NCBI RefSeq assembly: GCF_000165425.1
Contig: NW_001799422.1
Location: 311,206 to 375,205 of the forward strand
Source: Paramecium tetraurelia
Taxonomy: Eukaryota > Ciliophora > Oligohymenophorea > Peniculida > Parameciidae
Direction of reading: 5' to 3'
DNA length: 64,000 nt
The notes under the pieces were generated by a model that made no database searches, was not told where the DNA came from, and saw nothing but the letters and a program-made list of their open reading frames with translations. A program made the position numbers and the translations under genes. Positions 1 to 11,510 of this stretch are shown here, one piece after another. The stretch's first letter is position 1. Each line of letters begins with the position of its first letter.

Positions 1-304
1 CTTGAAACAAGTTTGGCTGATTTGAATGCAGATGCTGAAAAATTGAGATAAAATTTATTAGAATTAAAGAATGATATTGAATCTAAAGGATAATTGTTAG
101 ATGTTAAGAACTAAGAAAAGGCTGATTGGTAAAAGACTTGTGACGATGAATTGAAAGGTCACTAAAATATGAGATAATAAAAGTATAGAATCCACATTTA
201 TCATTAGAAACACTGAGCTTGGAATCATCAACGAATGCATCGAAATTTTCACAAGCAGATTCAACGATGGAATTAAGAGTTACATTCAAAAACTAGAAAT
301 ATGA
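1..304 (+). CDS. Trichocyst matrix protein, C-terminal part
   Basis: The 3' end of a gene that starts before the window. Exon 1-157 is read in frame 1 and joins exon 189-304 across a 31-nt intron (158-188, beginning GTC rather than GTA); the stop is TGA 302-304. The spliced product is a charged, helical, coiled-coil-like tail with many E, K, L and Q residues and an ending such as NECIEIFTSRFNDGIKSYIQ. This resembles the trichocyst matrix proteins that crystallise inside Paramecium secretory granules. That family is known to be multigene, processed from precursors and secreted by exocytosis. Identification rests on my recognition of the coiled-coil tail; without the N-terminus it could be another secretory-granule coiled-coil protein. 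Confidence 0.7.
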
Positions 305-336
305 TTCAATTTATAGAAAATAAATAAAATTATTAT

Positions 337-1475
337 ATGCTGTTTCTCTCTTTATACTTCATTTTAATATTTTATTTCCTAACAATCGTAAACTTCAAAC
401 GATCAAGTTTAGTCTATTTAGTTATGCATGTGAAGAATTTGTTGGAATTGATTAATTGGATTACTATTTGCCTTATAAAAATCTATTTTCATTTCTGTCC
501 ATTGTAATCATTTCATAATTATAATAATAAGATACATCTATAGAAGAATTTATAAAATATAATTCATATAAATGATAAATTAATTTATAGTAATAACAAT
601 TATAAATCACAGAATTATGACACTGGTAAATGATTAAGATATTTGGGTAGGTAAAAATTTATTAGACTAAAATCTAATACAATTGAAGAATGATTTTTTA
701 TAGGGGATATAATTTTTGGCTATTAATTTACACTGAATATCTTTATATAAGTTATGGAAACATTGAATTGATAATCAATAAGTTATAAAATATTTTTCAT
801 TATCTCATCAATCTAATAATTAATGTGCACCAGGACTTTAAATATCCTCAATAAGTAGAACAGAAGAATCTATGCCCTTCAAACACAGTATTATAGCATA
901 TAACTGATTGAAATTATAGTATCTATATAATTTATTTAATGGTCCCTTGAAATAACAAACATTCTAATTTAGATTTTATCTTTATTGCGTTATGCCTTAG
1001 CTAATATTAAAATGAATTTATTTGCTATTTGAAAATACAGTTTAATTATAGATGGTATCTAGGAGAGATGAACTAAAAATGACTTAAAGTAGTTAGCAAT
1101 AATCCTATAACTATGCTTCAACTTATTTATTTTATGAAAACTAAAGTAATCTAAGTATTTATAATCTATCTATAGATACGTATTTTTTGTACTTTTTGGA
1201 TTATTATTCAATAGATTGAATAAGTACAACCAATTGATTAACCATACCTTAAAATCTTACAAAAAAGAATACTGATCGCAGTGATTTTAAAAACAAGTTT
1301 GACCTTCTCAAGATCAATAAATAATCAAGTAAATAATTTCGCTATTAGATCCCCTCAACCAAATCCTCAATAGGATTAACCAGAGGGAGTAAATCAGCAA
1401 CCATTTTGATAATCTTATGTATATTTAAGAAATAAACTTTATAACAGATAAAATTTATAATATTATCTGTTAATT
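337..1475 (+). other. Probable plus-strand coding region, exon structure unresolved
   Basis: Several long TGA-free plus-strand stretches follow each other but do not join with confidence. ATG 337 opens a 98-codon frame (stop 631-633) starting with a hydrophobic, signal-peptide-like MLFLSLYFILIFYFL. Another frame runs about 690-907. A third, from ATG 1079, has a Q/S/N/Y-rich start (MTQSSQQQSYNY) and a plausible 26-nt intron at 1189-1214. Further coding-like text lies at 1250-1470 in other frames. TGA codons near 631, 733, 1012 and 1273 block a single reading. This is either two or more small genes, or one multi-intron gene with sequence errors. No domain recognised. Confidence 0.35.
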
Positions 1476-1477
1476 TA

Positions 1478-2055
1478 ATGTCGTCTGCCAATCGATTAAA
1501 TCATAGAAGTGTATTAAGAGAGAAAACTCTTAATTTTTTAAATGTGCCAATAGCTGATTACCTCGTATAATCAATTGATATTTTATTTAGACTCAATAAA
1601 AGCCAATTACAGAGGATTCATAGTATAAAGCCTTTTAAAGAAATCTTTAACTTTAAAAACAAATTCTAAATGAATAAGATGATGTTCATCAATACTAAAC
1701 TGAATTATTTACAAAATCAGTTAAATAAGAGAGAGTACCAATAATTGTAAATCGTCCATCAGTCTAACATTTTAAACCAACCTTACCGAATGATTTTGCT
1801 ATTCCAAATAGAAAATCAGAAACAATTATAAAGTAAATATCTAGAATAGATGATGATTTGGATCAATTAGCTAAAATCTTCTATTAACGTAAACTTTTGA
1901 TGAAAGCTTACAATGCATTAGAATAACATGCAGAAAGAAAGAATATTCAAATTGCTGATGAACACAGAGAACTTTAGATCTTCAAAGCCTTTTTCTAATA
2001 ATTATAAAAGAAATAAATGATCTAGAATTTTAAGAGAAGTCTAAAACAAAAATGA
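1478..2055 (+). CDS. Hypothetical helical protein (possibly Sfi1-like)
   Basis: ATG 1478 (MSSANRLNHRSVLREK) follows an AT-rich leader; a 26-nt intron lies at 1565-1590 and the stop is TGA 2053-2055. The product is about 183 residues, basic and rich in Q, K and L. The C-terminal third has spaced aromatic/leucine/arginine helices (FYQRKLLMKAYNALEQH, then FKAFFQQLQKKQ). These are reminiscent of the centrin-binding repeats of Sfi1-type proteins, abundant in ciliate cortical lattices, but two such segments are too few to be sure. Many glutamines are encoded by TAA/TAG. Function unknown. Confidence 0.6.
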
Positions 2056-2128
2056 ATTACTCTACATTTTGACTTGTTTTAATATATATGCACTATTGAT
2101 AAACTTAGAAATACTATTATTATAAATA

Positions 2129-2761
2129 TTTCTACATCTATGCAACATCAAATATTTAATGATATTCATAGAATAAAGAATTCAAAACAACAAAATTTTC
2201 AGATAATAAGATCAGAAATAATTAAACATCATTATTGATTTGTAATTGGTTATTTATAGATGAGATTAGAGTTGTTTTTAATTAAGAAGCATTTAGTTAC
2301 TAAAATAACAGATGCTTATGATAAATTATCTAAAATTGAAGTCCATTCGAATATTGTCTTATTTGGAGTACTTTTATTAAAAAATAAATGAGAAATCTTA
2401 TTAGAGAGAACTAAAATCAAAATGTTGCACAGCTTTAATTGCAGAATGCTACAATATTGCAAATTTAGGTGGTTCAAACTACTTTGGCACTCTCTTGAGT
2501 AAATCCATTAACAGATGTGATAAATTCGCTATAGGATTTAAATAACATTTTATGAATCCGATCTACTTAAATTCGTATTAGTGCTTAAGTCAAGTGCTAA
2601 TTAACTATGTTAGTTTCCAGATTAATAAATTGGCTCGGCAGACTTTCAAGACTAAATAGATTCAATAAAATAATGAATTTTATTAAAAACTATATATTCA
2701 AAATAATATAAGAATTAAAATCGAAAAATTATATGTATTAGTTTTAAGAGTAATTAAGTGA
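2129..2761 (+). other. Probable plus-strand gene, unresolved introns
   Basis: An open frame with coding character covers about 2330-2761 (stop TGA 2759-2761). It contains a cysteine/alanine-rich helical run (CCTALIAECYNIANLGGSNY) followed by CDKFAIGFKQHF and a Q/N-rich end. The 5' part is unclear: ATGs near 2138 and 2262 lie in other frames, and an 18-nt candidate intron ends just before the second. The helices look like a TPR- or armadillo-type repeat, but I cannot name a family. Start and introns would need transcript data. Confidence 0.35.
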
Positions 2762-2778
2762 AAAAATCCATAGTAATC

Positions 2779-3207
2779 TCATTTCTTTTAGTTAAGGATT
2801 TTTTAAACATTAATAATAGCATCTTATCTAAACTGAAAATCGACTTTCATCAATTCTTTTGGCAAACTTTCTTCTTCATCTTAACTATATATTTCATCAT
2901 CAAGTCTAAATGATTTAATCTTTCGTATTGATGCAAGTTTTGCTTTATAAGTTTCAGAATAGCTTGGTTAATTCAAACTTTTAAATTTGCCTGGTATTGA
3001 ATTCTTGGTTGTGAACATAGAATAGCTCTCTAAGAATTGTTTTCTGTAATATTGAGAGTTATCGACACTTTAATCACTTTCTACATTTTAAGAATCAGAT
3101 GAAAATTTCATCACTAACCTTTTATTCTTTTGAATCTTGATTGATTTAATGAGTTAAATGCTTGGCTCGTTTTCAACTTGGTAAATTAAATCAGATGGGT
3201 CTTACAT
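2779..3207 (-). CDS. Hypothetical protein, 142 aa
   Basis: An uninterrupted minus-strand frame from ATG 3207 to TGA 2779-2781 under the ciliate code. The protein is charged and probably disordered, with acidic patches (YSQDEEEESL-like) and many serines. No membrane segment, cysteine motif or known domain is visible. Six or more glutamines use TAA/TAG, so a standard-code search misses it. It converges with the uncertain plus-strand gene ending near 2761, leaving under 20 bases between stops, which is normal for this genome. Confidence 0.65.
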
Positions 3208-3666
3208 TTTTACTTATATATAAATTTATATGAAAATCTGATTTTAGATCGCCATAATTATTCTAGTTTCAAAAATTAAATTACATTGGAACACTTTAAT
3301 TGTTTATTTCAGAAAACACAATTCGATTACTAATAATCAATTGCCTATTCTCTTTATTTAAATAAATATAGAACAAAAAATCTAAGTAATCAGTTATTTT
3401 TATTAAATTATTTGCTCATTGGTTTTGAGCCTAATGTTATCGAACTCTTTGTATTAAAAGTAGGTTCTTATTGTCTAATCTATCAATTTTATCTATTTAT
3501 TCCAAAATGGATTCAGAGTCTATAGAATTGATGAATTAGTTCTTATGAGATAACAAGAAGGAGATTGTAAACTACATAATTTTAGTTAGCAAGAATTAAT
3601 TAAACGGAGAATTAGTCTTAATGATTTAATTTAAAATAATTATTGATATATTTTATTAATTTTATA
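3208..3666. other. AT-rich spacer with a weak small minus-strand ORF
   Basis: Very AT-rich. A minus-strand frame from ATG 3577 to TGA 3416-3418 (53 codons, ending in RVRQHQAQNQ) is possible, but a second minus frame is also open over the same stretch and neither is decisive. No RNA gene or repeat seen. Confidence 0.3.
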
Positions 3667-4823
3667 ATGAAACCTAAAAACAAATAAATAAAGAGAAGTA
3701 TCAATGAACACAAAAAAAGCAATAATATATAAGTATTTAAAATGATAATGAGGTTCCTTTTTTTAATTCATGTCCTGAGATGGGTACAGAAGATGGATAA
3801 GAGAGTAGAATGAAAAAAGTAGTTGCATATGTATATCTAAAAGAAAACTATGCGGATATAAAATAGTGTAGATCATTCAGTCAAAAAAGAATTATACGAT
3901 ATGGTTTGCCAGAGGAACCAGTTGATTAGAAGAGTGAAAAAGTCAATTCAAAAAAAATAAACATTGGTGCAAGTAAAATTAAAATTCCAGTACATCATAA
4001 TTGGAAAAGCAACGTAGAGGACATAAAAATAGATTAGCAGTATGAAAATTAATTGGATAAACATTTTAAAACAAAGGAATAATAATTTGATTATTAAGAT
4101 AAAATAGAATACATGAATTAATATCTATAAGAACTAAATGATATGCATCGAACTTAAAATAAGACTGAGGCAATTAAAAGTATTAGAGCTTTGCATAAGA
4201 AAAATAGAGACGACCTAAAATCATATGTTAAATATAAAGGATAAAGATTTTTTGAAATTCTACCTCTTTTAAAAAAGAGAAATTCAACTATGATTGAACA
4301 ATTAAAATGTTTTCAACCTATCTGCAATTTAGAATTAAAACAAAAAGAGAAGTATTCAGATGAATTATTCAAGCATCTGAATAAAAAGCATGATAATAAG
4401 TAAGAGTAAGACTAGAAACAATCTAATAACATTTGTATTGATTATCAAGACATTCCTAAACTATCACCATCCTTAAGAAGAACCTTCAGTTAATAAGAGG
4501 TTTTAATTTCAGAGGCTTCAAATTTCAACAAAAATAATTACTTGTTCGAGATTAAAAATGCTAATGAGCATGATGAACAAGTAAAAGCATACACAATAAG
4601 CAACGAAGAAGCTAAAGATTAATCTAACTTCCAATAGGATCTTAAAATGTACGTTTCTAAACATCTAAATACAAGTGGTTCAGCTGAAATCTCAGCGATG
4701 AACATTTCTTAAATGTAATAGGTAATATTTGATGAAATATAAGAGTTTTATGAATAAGAGGTAATAGGAATTAAAAAGGATGAATAAAAAGACGTAATTC
4801 AATACTTTTAGAACACACACTGA
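3667..4823 (+). CDS. Hypothetical charged protein, about 378 aa
   Basis: ATG 3667 begins a basic N-terminus (MKPKNKQIKRSINEHKKS). A 20-nt intron (3733-3752, GTATTT...GAG) joins it to a long open frame that ends at TGA 4821-4823. The product is hydrophilic with no membrane span. Its central part is strongly helical and basic (around KSIRALHKKNRDDLKSYVKY), and the C-terminal half is acidic and Q/N-rich. Dozens of in-frame TAA and TAG codons confirm the reassigned code. The next plus-strand gene starts about 90 bases downstream. No family recognised; possibly a cytoskeletal or nuclear protein. Confidence 0.8.
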
Positions 4824-4912
4824 ATCCCCGAAGATAAAAAATTCTGTATTTTAGACAACAGCTACATCCTATTAATTTAAATTTTGATGATTAATTATTA
4901 ATTTTTTCAGTT

Positions 4913-5436
4913 ATGAATTAAGTCGAGAATTTGCTTAAACCATCCTTAATTAACAAAAAATCTTAGCCTTTGGATAATACCAAGAATACAGACTTTTTTA
5001 ATTAATGGGAATAGTAATTATTGCAAAAAGAAACACAAGTATCTTGTATCATAATACTTAAGTATAGTTAATATAAAAAGAAAGGAAGTTGAAAGATAAA
5101 GAGAATTAATTGGCTTAAAAGGAGGATATATTAGTTAAAAAGGAATTAAACTTAAATTAGAGAATGATGAAATATTCAACTATTTTAGAATAGATTATAG
5201 CTTAGAAGTAGACTAAATCAGAGAACTCACTATTGCCATTAAACTCAAATGATAAATCCCATAGAAATAACAATATCAATCAATATTAGAATCGAGTGAT
5301 TAATCTATTAAACACTATAAGAAGCAATAGTTAATAGTAGCAACAATTGATCCATTAGTAATCCTATATGGGAAGCACTTTAGAATTGGCTGATGATAGA
5401 TTCAATAAGAGTACGAAAGTCTTTTAACTGATGTGA
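4913..5436 (+). CDS. Hypothetical coiled-coil protein, about 164 aa
   Basis: ATG 4913; a 29-nt intron at 5039-5067; stop TGA 5434-5436. The reading frame is unambiguous across the splice. The middle is a coiled coil dominated by K, E, Q and L (KERKLKDKENQLAQKED), followed by an N/Q/S-rich tail including a run of five glutamines encoded by mixed TAA/TAG/CAA. It converges on the minus-strand TPR-like gene, with about 70 bases between stops. Function unknown. Confidence 0.75.
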
Positions 5437-5504
5437 CAATTACTGCTTAAATTTATATATAAATAATTATAAACAAAAAACACTAAAAGAATGATAAGTT
5501 GTAT

Positions 5505-7646
5505 TCATTTTCTTTTTTTATTTTAAAATGATTTCCCTATTAATGACTATTTTAAAGTCTCTAACTTAATTGGAAATTCTAGAATATAAAGTTATCAATA
5601 CATGATTCTATTTCCAAATTAGGAATATTCTATTTGTTTTAGGGAATTGAAGTCCTAGTTTTGTAATTCACATAAGACTTATCTGGAGATTATCTAGGAG
5701 ATCTTCCTCCTCTTTTTGGAGAACAATTGGATACAAAATTTTGCCTTTGAACTCTACAGCTTTCAAGTAGGAAGGACTTTACTAACCCATTATTGTTCTA
5801 TTAACCAAAAGGTATATATTTGATGATATGATTGAACGTTGCTTTTGCTGATTTATAAGGTTATAATTATATTGTTAGAGTATCCTTCATTTTCAACACC
5901 TTCTCATTGACTTTTTCGCAACTATTGTTAGTAGATAAATTCAAAAATTAAAACTTTTATTTTGGAGATATATCAGAAGGCATCTGTTATCTTCTTTTGT
6001 TACGAATCATCTAATCAAGGAAATTGGCTTGGGTCTTAATGTTATCACTAATATTTCTACTATTTTTGAGGGGAGATATCTAACCCTAAAGAGAATTCAC
6101 TAATCTTCCAGTAGGAGATGAATCATTGAGTTTTTTTTCAGTGATCTTCTACAAGAGTAGTTGGTTTTCTCTTTAAGTTTACATTTGCATTTATTTAAGT
6201 TACTGCAACTTTTACTCCTTGTAGTTGAACTCTGAGACTATGGTGGTGATTGACTCTTCTTAGATAGTATCTAAATTTGAATTGTAATGTTTATGATAAG
6301 TGGTAATGAGATGATTAATATATTGAGAAGAACAAGCTATATGTTTACATGCAATTTCAATAGCTTTGAGATGATATAATTCACTTAATTTAAATTCTTC
6401 AGTATTGAAGTCTTTAGTTCCCTATTGTTTTGCTTTTTCTAATTCTATAAATCTTAATTCAGTTGCAATAGTGAAGTATGAGATTGATAATTAAATGATC
6501 TTTTCCAATAACATTCTTTTGGAAATCTCATATAACATTTCTCCCTGCTATGCAAATTCACTATGAATTAATGGAGTCATGTGCATTATGAAACTAACAT
6601 TAAATGATTGTATCCACTCTTCAACATTTTGGACTCCCAAGATTGATCGATAATCATCTGGTTTGTTGTTTATCTTCAGTTCTTGTCGAATGTGTTTTTC
6701 ATTGTTTGTTGGATTGTTCTTCCAATAATACAACTATTTCTTAGCCTCTCTTAAAATCAATTGTTCATTATTGGACATATTGTCTAAATCCTAATATCTC
6801 AACATATCTAACAATGTATCATTTCCTGAATTAATTACTAATCGACTAAATTCGACCTCATCTTTCATTTAATATTTAGCATTTTTTTGTTTAGATTTAT
6901 AGTTCATAAATGAATGAGTAGTTGCTGATGATTCCAATGATCCATTTTTATTTACCCAATCATTGCAAAATTGTGAGGCTATTTTAAATACTTCTCTCAT
7001 AGTTTCCGCAGCCTTTCTAGCTGATTATAACGCCTATTTGTGTCTAATAATTGAATTTAGTCTTACTTTCCCAATTAACTCAATATTGCTGTGTGTTACA
7101 ATGAAGCTCTAGCGAGAAATGACTTTTTCTTAACTTAAGTGGCATCACTTTCCTCTTCATTTGTCTCAATATTGTTATTTACATCCTCATCTTTCATGCT
7201 CTCATCCAGATTGTATATAACTCCAGTCAAATATTTTGAACTTTTGTCTAATATCCATTAACTTTATTGATATATTATTTATAGAGTTACCATTGATAAC
7301 TGCATGCCTGATTATAGAGTATGACAATAATCAGATTCTTATCAATTTATTTGCCACAACTTGTTGCATACTATTATACAATCTACTTCTTTTACTTCCA
7401 ACATTTATTCTGATTATTAAAGTAATTTCATAGCTTCCTAATATTTTTATAGCTTAATTTTGAGAACACCTTAATGATTAAGTTAATTGATTTATCTCAT
7501 GAATTATTCTGATTTCATAGAAGAATCAAATACATACCTTAGTTCTCATATAATTCTCTAAAACCGTTATCTTCAATGACTTCTGCCTCTTCATTGTCTT
7601 CCTACTCTTCTTCTTGTTAATAGTCTTCCAAATTCTTTATGGACAT
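5505..7646 (-). CDS. TPR-like helical repeat protein with disordered C-terminus
   Basis: Start ATG 7646 (MSIKNLEDYQQEEEQEDNEE), stop TGA 5505-5507, about 670 residues. I infer at least five short introns, including one after the acidic N-terminus and one about 23 nt long near 7040-7062. The N-terminal third contains tetratricopeptide-type helices (VLKIKLQKYQEAMKLLQQSE; LSQLGKHKQALQSARKAAE). A second part follows with tryptophan-rich helices (EEWIQSFNVSFIMHMTPL). The last 200 residues are S/P/Q/K-rich and probably disordered. TPR proteins act as scaffolds; the target here is unknown. Exact introns in the 5' half are my inference from keeping the repeat frame. Confidence 0.75.
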
Positions 7647-7729
7647 ATATTCGAAATATATATCAATAAGTTAATTAATTTATAATTTATTTTTCAGATA
7701 CCAAAATATTATTATTATTTATATAGGTT

Positions 7730-9014
7730 TCACAAATGATGTGCAGTTTTCTATGATTTAATAGAGTCGTAACACTCCTGCAAATCGACATAAAACTTTT
7801 TCTATACATCCATCAAACACCAACTTTACTGTTATTTAAAGAGATCTATATCATCTAAAAAGTTGATCTACAGCTGCTCTACTTTCTATTTGTTATTATT
7901 GATTTGCATTTTCAGTTCGTCTACCTGTGATCTGTAATATTGATTGCCAATCAATTGAGTGTCTTTGTTGATTTAATCTTTTAATTCCTTATATAGATTG
8001 ATTAATTTTATTGCTTGATCATAATCCTTAATACTTGCTTCCATTCTGTAAACATACTTCTATCTTAACTTAATTTCGTAACTTTCATAAATTTTTATGA
8101 TCGTTTTAAGTGTTGCAAATTCTTCAACTCCCTAACACTCATTCACTAATTCTATTTGTATAATTTACTGAATATGTCAAAACTATTCGATAAAGATCTC
8201 GCTTATATCTGCAATTTCTAAACTATTTTACAGATATCAGAACTTATTATTTCAGTATTAGACCTATTTTACTCTAATTCTTTCCTATCTTAAGATAAAT
8301 TATCATAATATTTACATTCTTCAAATTATTTGTCATTTTCATCAGGTATTCTATTTATTATTTAGACAGAGTTATAATTACAGACTTTAGAGAACATATT
8401 CATAAAGGATATTCCAGTTGTAATAAATATATTAATCATTGATTGAGACTCCTTCATATTCTCAATATAGTGTTGAAACACATCATAATCCTAATATTAC
8501 ATAAATCAGTACTCTTAATTCCTCACTAAAAAACCGTTCTAGACAATCAATTTATTATAGTTTTTTATGACTCAATATTTTTTACATAAAGTACACAAAT
8601 TCTAATTTTCTATATTATTATATGAGATAGTACCTTTTATCTTTATCATAAACTGTCTATTTCTCAGGGAGACTGGGAATCACCCTGCCTATTTATTTAT
8701 TTTGCAATTCATTTTATAACCATAAGAAATGTGTATATCTATAAGTTGTTGATTATTATCAGAATACCTCCTGACAAATTCATGAGACTTTTTGGTATCT
8801 GTTAACAAATCAATTTTGGTTATTGTGAACTTATACTTAACCGTGTCTTTTCCCCTTTGAGATTAATATGAATATTTTACATTTGAGCTGTTTCTATTTC
8901 AGTTCCAATACATTTGATTTCGTATTGGACACGAGTTTCCTCAACGTAATTCCCTCTTTTAACCACATCAAATATAGCTTAAGAGGTTGTGATATGATCA
9001 TAATTGTCTTTCAT
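7730..9014 (-). CDS. Sorting nexin, PX domain plus BAR-like helices
   Basis: Start ATG 9014 (MKDNYDHITTSQAIFDVV), stop TGA 7730-7732. Splicing four introns of about 22-29 nt restores a classic PX domain: EFVRRYTHFLWLQNELQ, then GRVIPSLPEKQTV and KRKLEFVYFMQKIL. The RRY and the IPSLPEK loop are hallmarks of phosphoinositide-binding sorting nexins of the Vps5/SNX1 kind. About 250 residues of helical sequence follow, rich in K, E and Q (VDELKMQINNNKQKVEQLQ), as expected for the dimerising BAR region. It probably binds endosomal PI3P and helps tubulate or sort endosomal membrane. Only 26 bases separate its start from the stop of the next minus-strand gene. Confidence 0.85.
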
Positions 9015-9040
9015 TTAAATTATTATATAGAAATTAATTA

Positions 9041-9728
9041 TCAAGTGAAAAATTTCTTCTTCAAATGAGATTAGGCAAACACTTATTTAAAATTAATCTT
9101 ATGATTTTGACAAGTAACATTGTTATTGAAAAAATTCTTAGCGAAAGTGAAGTTACAGTCATCATCCTCTTTTTAGATTGAGTCTTCAATTTTTGGTAAC
9201 TTAGTGCGTTTATTGTAATTTTGAGAGACGGATTACTTAACTTCTACTAACTTAGGTTTGATGGCTTCTTATTGACTTTGAGGTTAAATGTGCGACCTTG
9301 AATTCTTTTTCAAGTCATTGAAATCAAAGCGAGTTTTTGATTTCTACGATCGAGTCAACGTGTCAATAATCTTCTGTTTCTGGTTCAAGGATTTTTTCAG
9401 GTTCTCGTTTTCTCGAATAATTAACTAAATCTAATCAATTGGAGATCCATTTAACATTTCAGTGGAGACTCTGTAGGATTTGAAGGCTCGCAATTATGGA
9501 GAGGGGGAATGACTAAGTTATGAAAAGAGATACTTTGAATCATTATCATTTGTTGAAGGAGTGACTAGAGCTTATTTGAGGACTCGCGGCGTTTCAGTCG
9601 GTATAGAACCTTTGAATTTAATGAGATAATTTACCTATTTGAAGTCTGAAAGGTAGAGGTTTTGGTTTAAAAAGCTAGCAGTTCAACTAGTTGAGAGCTC
9701 CAAAAGATTTAGAATGATGTTAATCCAT
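9041..9728 (-). CDS. Hypothetical basic protein, about 220 aa
   Basis: Start ATG 9728 (MDQHHSKSFGALNQLN), one 25-nt intron at 9610-9634, stop TGA 9041-9043. The protein is basic and S/P/K/Q-rich. One short predicted coiled coil lies in the middle (LIIRENENLKKSLNQKQKII) and the tail is acidic then basic. No enzymatic or membrane signature. It sits head-to-tail between the pseudouridine synthase and the sorting nexin, with spacers under 30 bases. Function unknown. Confidence 0.8.
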
Positions 9729-9755
9729 TATGATTATATAAATAATTATATTTCA

Positions 9756-10734
9756 TCATTGTTTATGTTTTTATATCTCTTTATACCATTCCTCAAAAAT
9801 GTTATAGGATTCGTACTGCTCACATATATATTAGATTAGTTGGTCTTCAAATGCATCAATTAATTTCTATTGTTTGAAATCTGTCTCCAATTTCTATGGG
9901 ATATCTTTCTTCATGTTATATCCTGTAAATTTGATTTCCCTTAAGTACAAACCTTATTATGGAGCAATATATAGAGAGTGCTACTGTTGTGAGAAAGTAT
10001 CCTGAATGAAGGATAGGTCTTTTTTCTCCTACACGATTTAATAAATAGTTCCTATGATTTTTCTGATTTAATGGTACATGAAACTATTTCCAAGAATGGT
10101 GAACTTAAGATAGTTCTCGTTGTGAAAATTGAGATTTTGAACCCTGAAATCCTGTATAAATCTTTTTGATGAAGGATCATTGTATTCTTTTTTGGAGGTG
10201 TAATTGTGGAAGTTATGTGTTCCTAAGTACTAATTGCATATATTCTAAACATAGTCCACAGTTGAAAATGAGGGTGATATGTAATTGTACATTCTTTAAT
10301 CTGCTTAGTGTTTTACATTAAAAGATTGGGTTACATGTTTGATTGCATTAACTTTAATATCAGATGGCAATTATGAATTCAATTCTTGAATCAATAGATC
10401 CCAATCGATATTCCACTTATCAACTAATTTATTATTGGTCATAGATGAGCAATATTTTTGATCAATTTGCAATTTCAAGGAGACTACATTACATAATGCA
10501 TGCACTCCTCGATCTGTCCTTGCTCCTCTACTTACTCCTATCTTCTTAATGCTATCTGCATTTAATTCAGACACTAAATTCCTTGATATTATTCAAAATT
10601 ACTGTTTTAATAAGTGCATCATAGAGTGTGGATTCCACTGTGGGATACATTTATTGATATTGTAGTCCATGATAATTGGTGCCAATGTATGATAACATTA
10701 AAGCCACTTTAGTTTTGAATGATTGTTTAATCAT
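9756..10734 (-). CDS. tRNA pseudouridine synthase (TruA/PUS1 family)
   Basis: Start ATG 10734, stop TGA 9756-9758, about 320 residues. The N-terminus VALMLSYIGTNYHGLQYQQ is the conserved TruA opening. RGARTDRGVHALCNVVSLKL holds the catalytic aspartate (the D of ARTD). Near the C-terminus, SFMYHQIRKIIGTIYQI is the family signature. It should isomerise uridines in tRNA, in nucleus or mitochondrion. The frame between LYDALIKT and SELNADS does not join cleanly: a 21-nt intron would keep the wrong frame and a 29-nt one also fails. A one-base sequence error near 10575-10600 is likely. The start lies only 53 bases from the divergent RPS5 start, so the two probably share a promoter region. Confidence 0.88.
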
Positions 10735-10787
10735 GCAAAATATATCAAATTTTAAATAAATAAAATATCCTTTTTAAAAAAAATATT
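10735..10787. promoter_or_regulatory. Bidirectional spacer between pseudouridine synthase and RPS5
   Basis: Only 53 bases separate the two divergent start codons, nearly all A and T, ending in a poly-A run before the RPS5 ATG. Both transcripts must start within or very near it; no specific factor site can be named. Confidence 0.5.
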
Positions 10788-11461
10788 ATGGCTGAATAAG
10801 AATCTGTAGCTACAGTCAAATTTGCAAATCAACCTAAATTATTCGGAAAATGGGATTACGATGAAGTTCAAGTAACAGATTAATGCTTCAAAGATTATAT
10901 TGCAGTTCAAACATCAAAATCACGAGTGTTTGTCCCTCACACTGCTGGAAGGTAAAGAGATTGAATAATTATTGTTTATAGATATCAAAGAAAGAAGTTT
11001 AGAAAGGCTTCAATGTCCAATTGTTGAAAGATTGGCTGGTGCACTTATGTTTCATGGCAGAAATACAGGTAAGAAAGTAAAGGCTGTGGCAATAATCAGA
11101 CATGCATTTGAAATTGTTCATTTGTTGACAGGCAAGAATCCACTTGCAGTGTTATCACTTGCAGTCTAAAGAGGTGGAGCAAGAGAAGATTTCACAAAAG
11201 TAGGAACTGGTGGTGTTGCCAAATAATAAGCAGTTGATGTTGCTCCAATTAGAAGAGTTAATGAGGTAAGGATATCAATCATAATGAAAGGCTGTTCACA
11301 ATTTGGCCAAAGGTGTTAGAGATTCTGTATTTAAGAAGATGAAAACAATCGCTGAAGCCTTAGCTGATGAATTGATTGCAGCATCCAATGAAGACGGATA
11401 AAAGTCATACACTATTAAAAAGAGAGACGAATTAGAGAAAGTTGCCAAAACCAATCGTTGA
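10788..11461 (+). CDS. RPS5: 40S ribosomal protein S5 (uS7)
   Basis: ATG 10788 ([20 protein letters not shown]); introns 10952-10981 (30 nt) and 11266-11290 (25 nt); stop TGA 11459-11461. The protein follows uS7 throughout: [18 protein letters not shown], then [36 protein letters not shown] and a C-terminus ending [13 protein letters not shown]. uS7 binds 18S rRNA in the head of the small subunit and contacts mRNA at the exit channel. One extra T at about 11010 breaks the frame between KFRKA and QCPIVE. As this is an essential gene, a sequencing error is the simplest explanation. Confidence 0.95.
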
Positions 11462-11510
11462 TTTAGATTCATTAATTATAGTACAATACAAATAAAGATA
11501 ATTAATTAAA

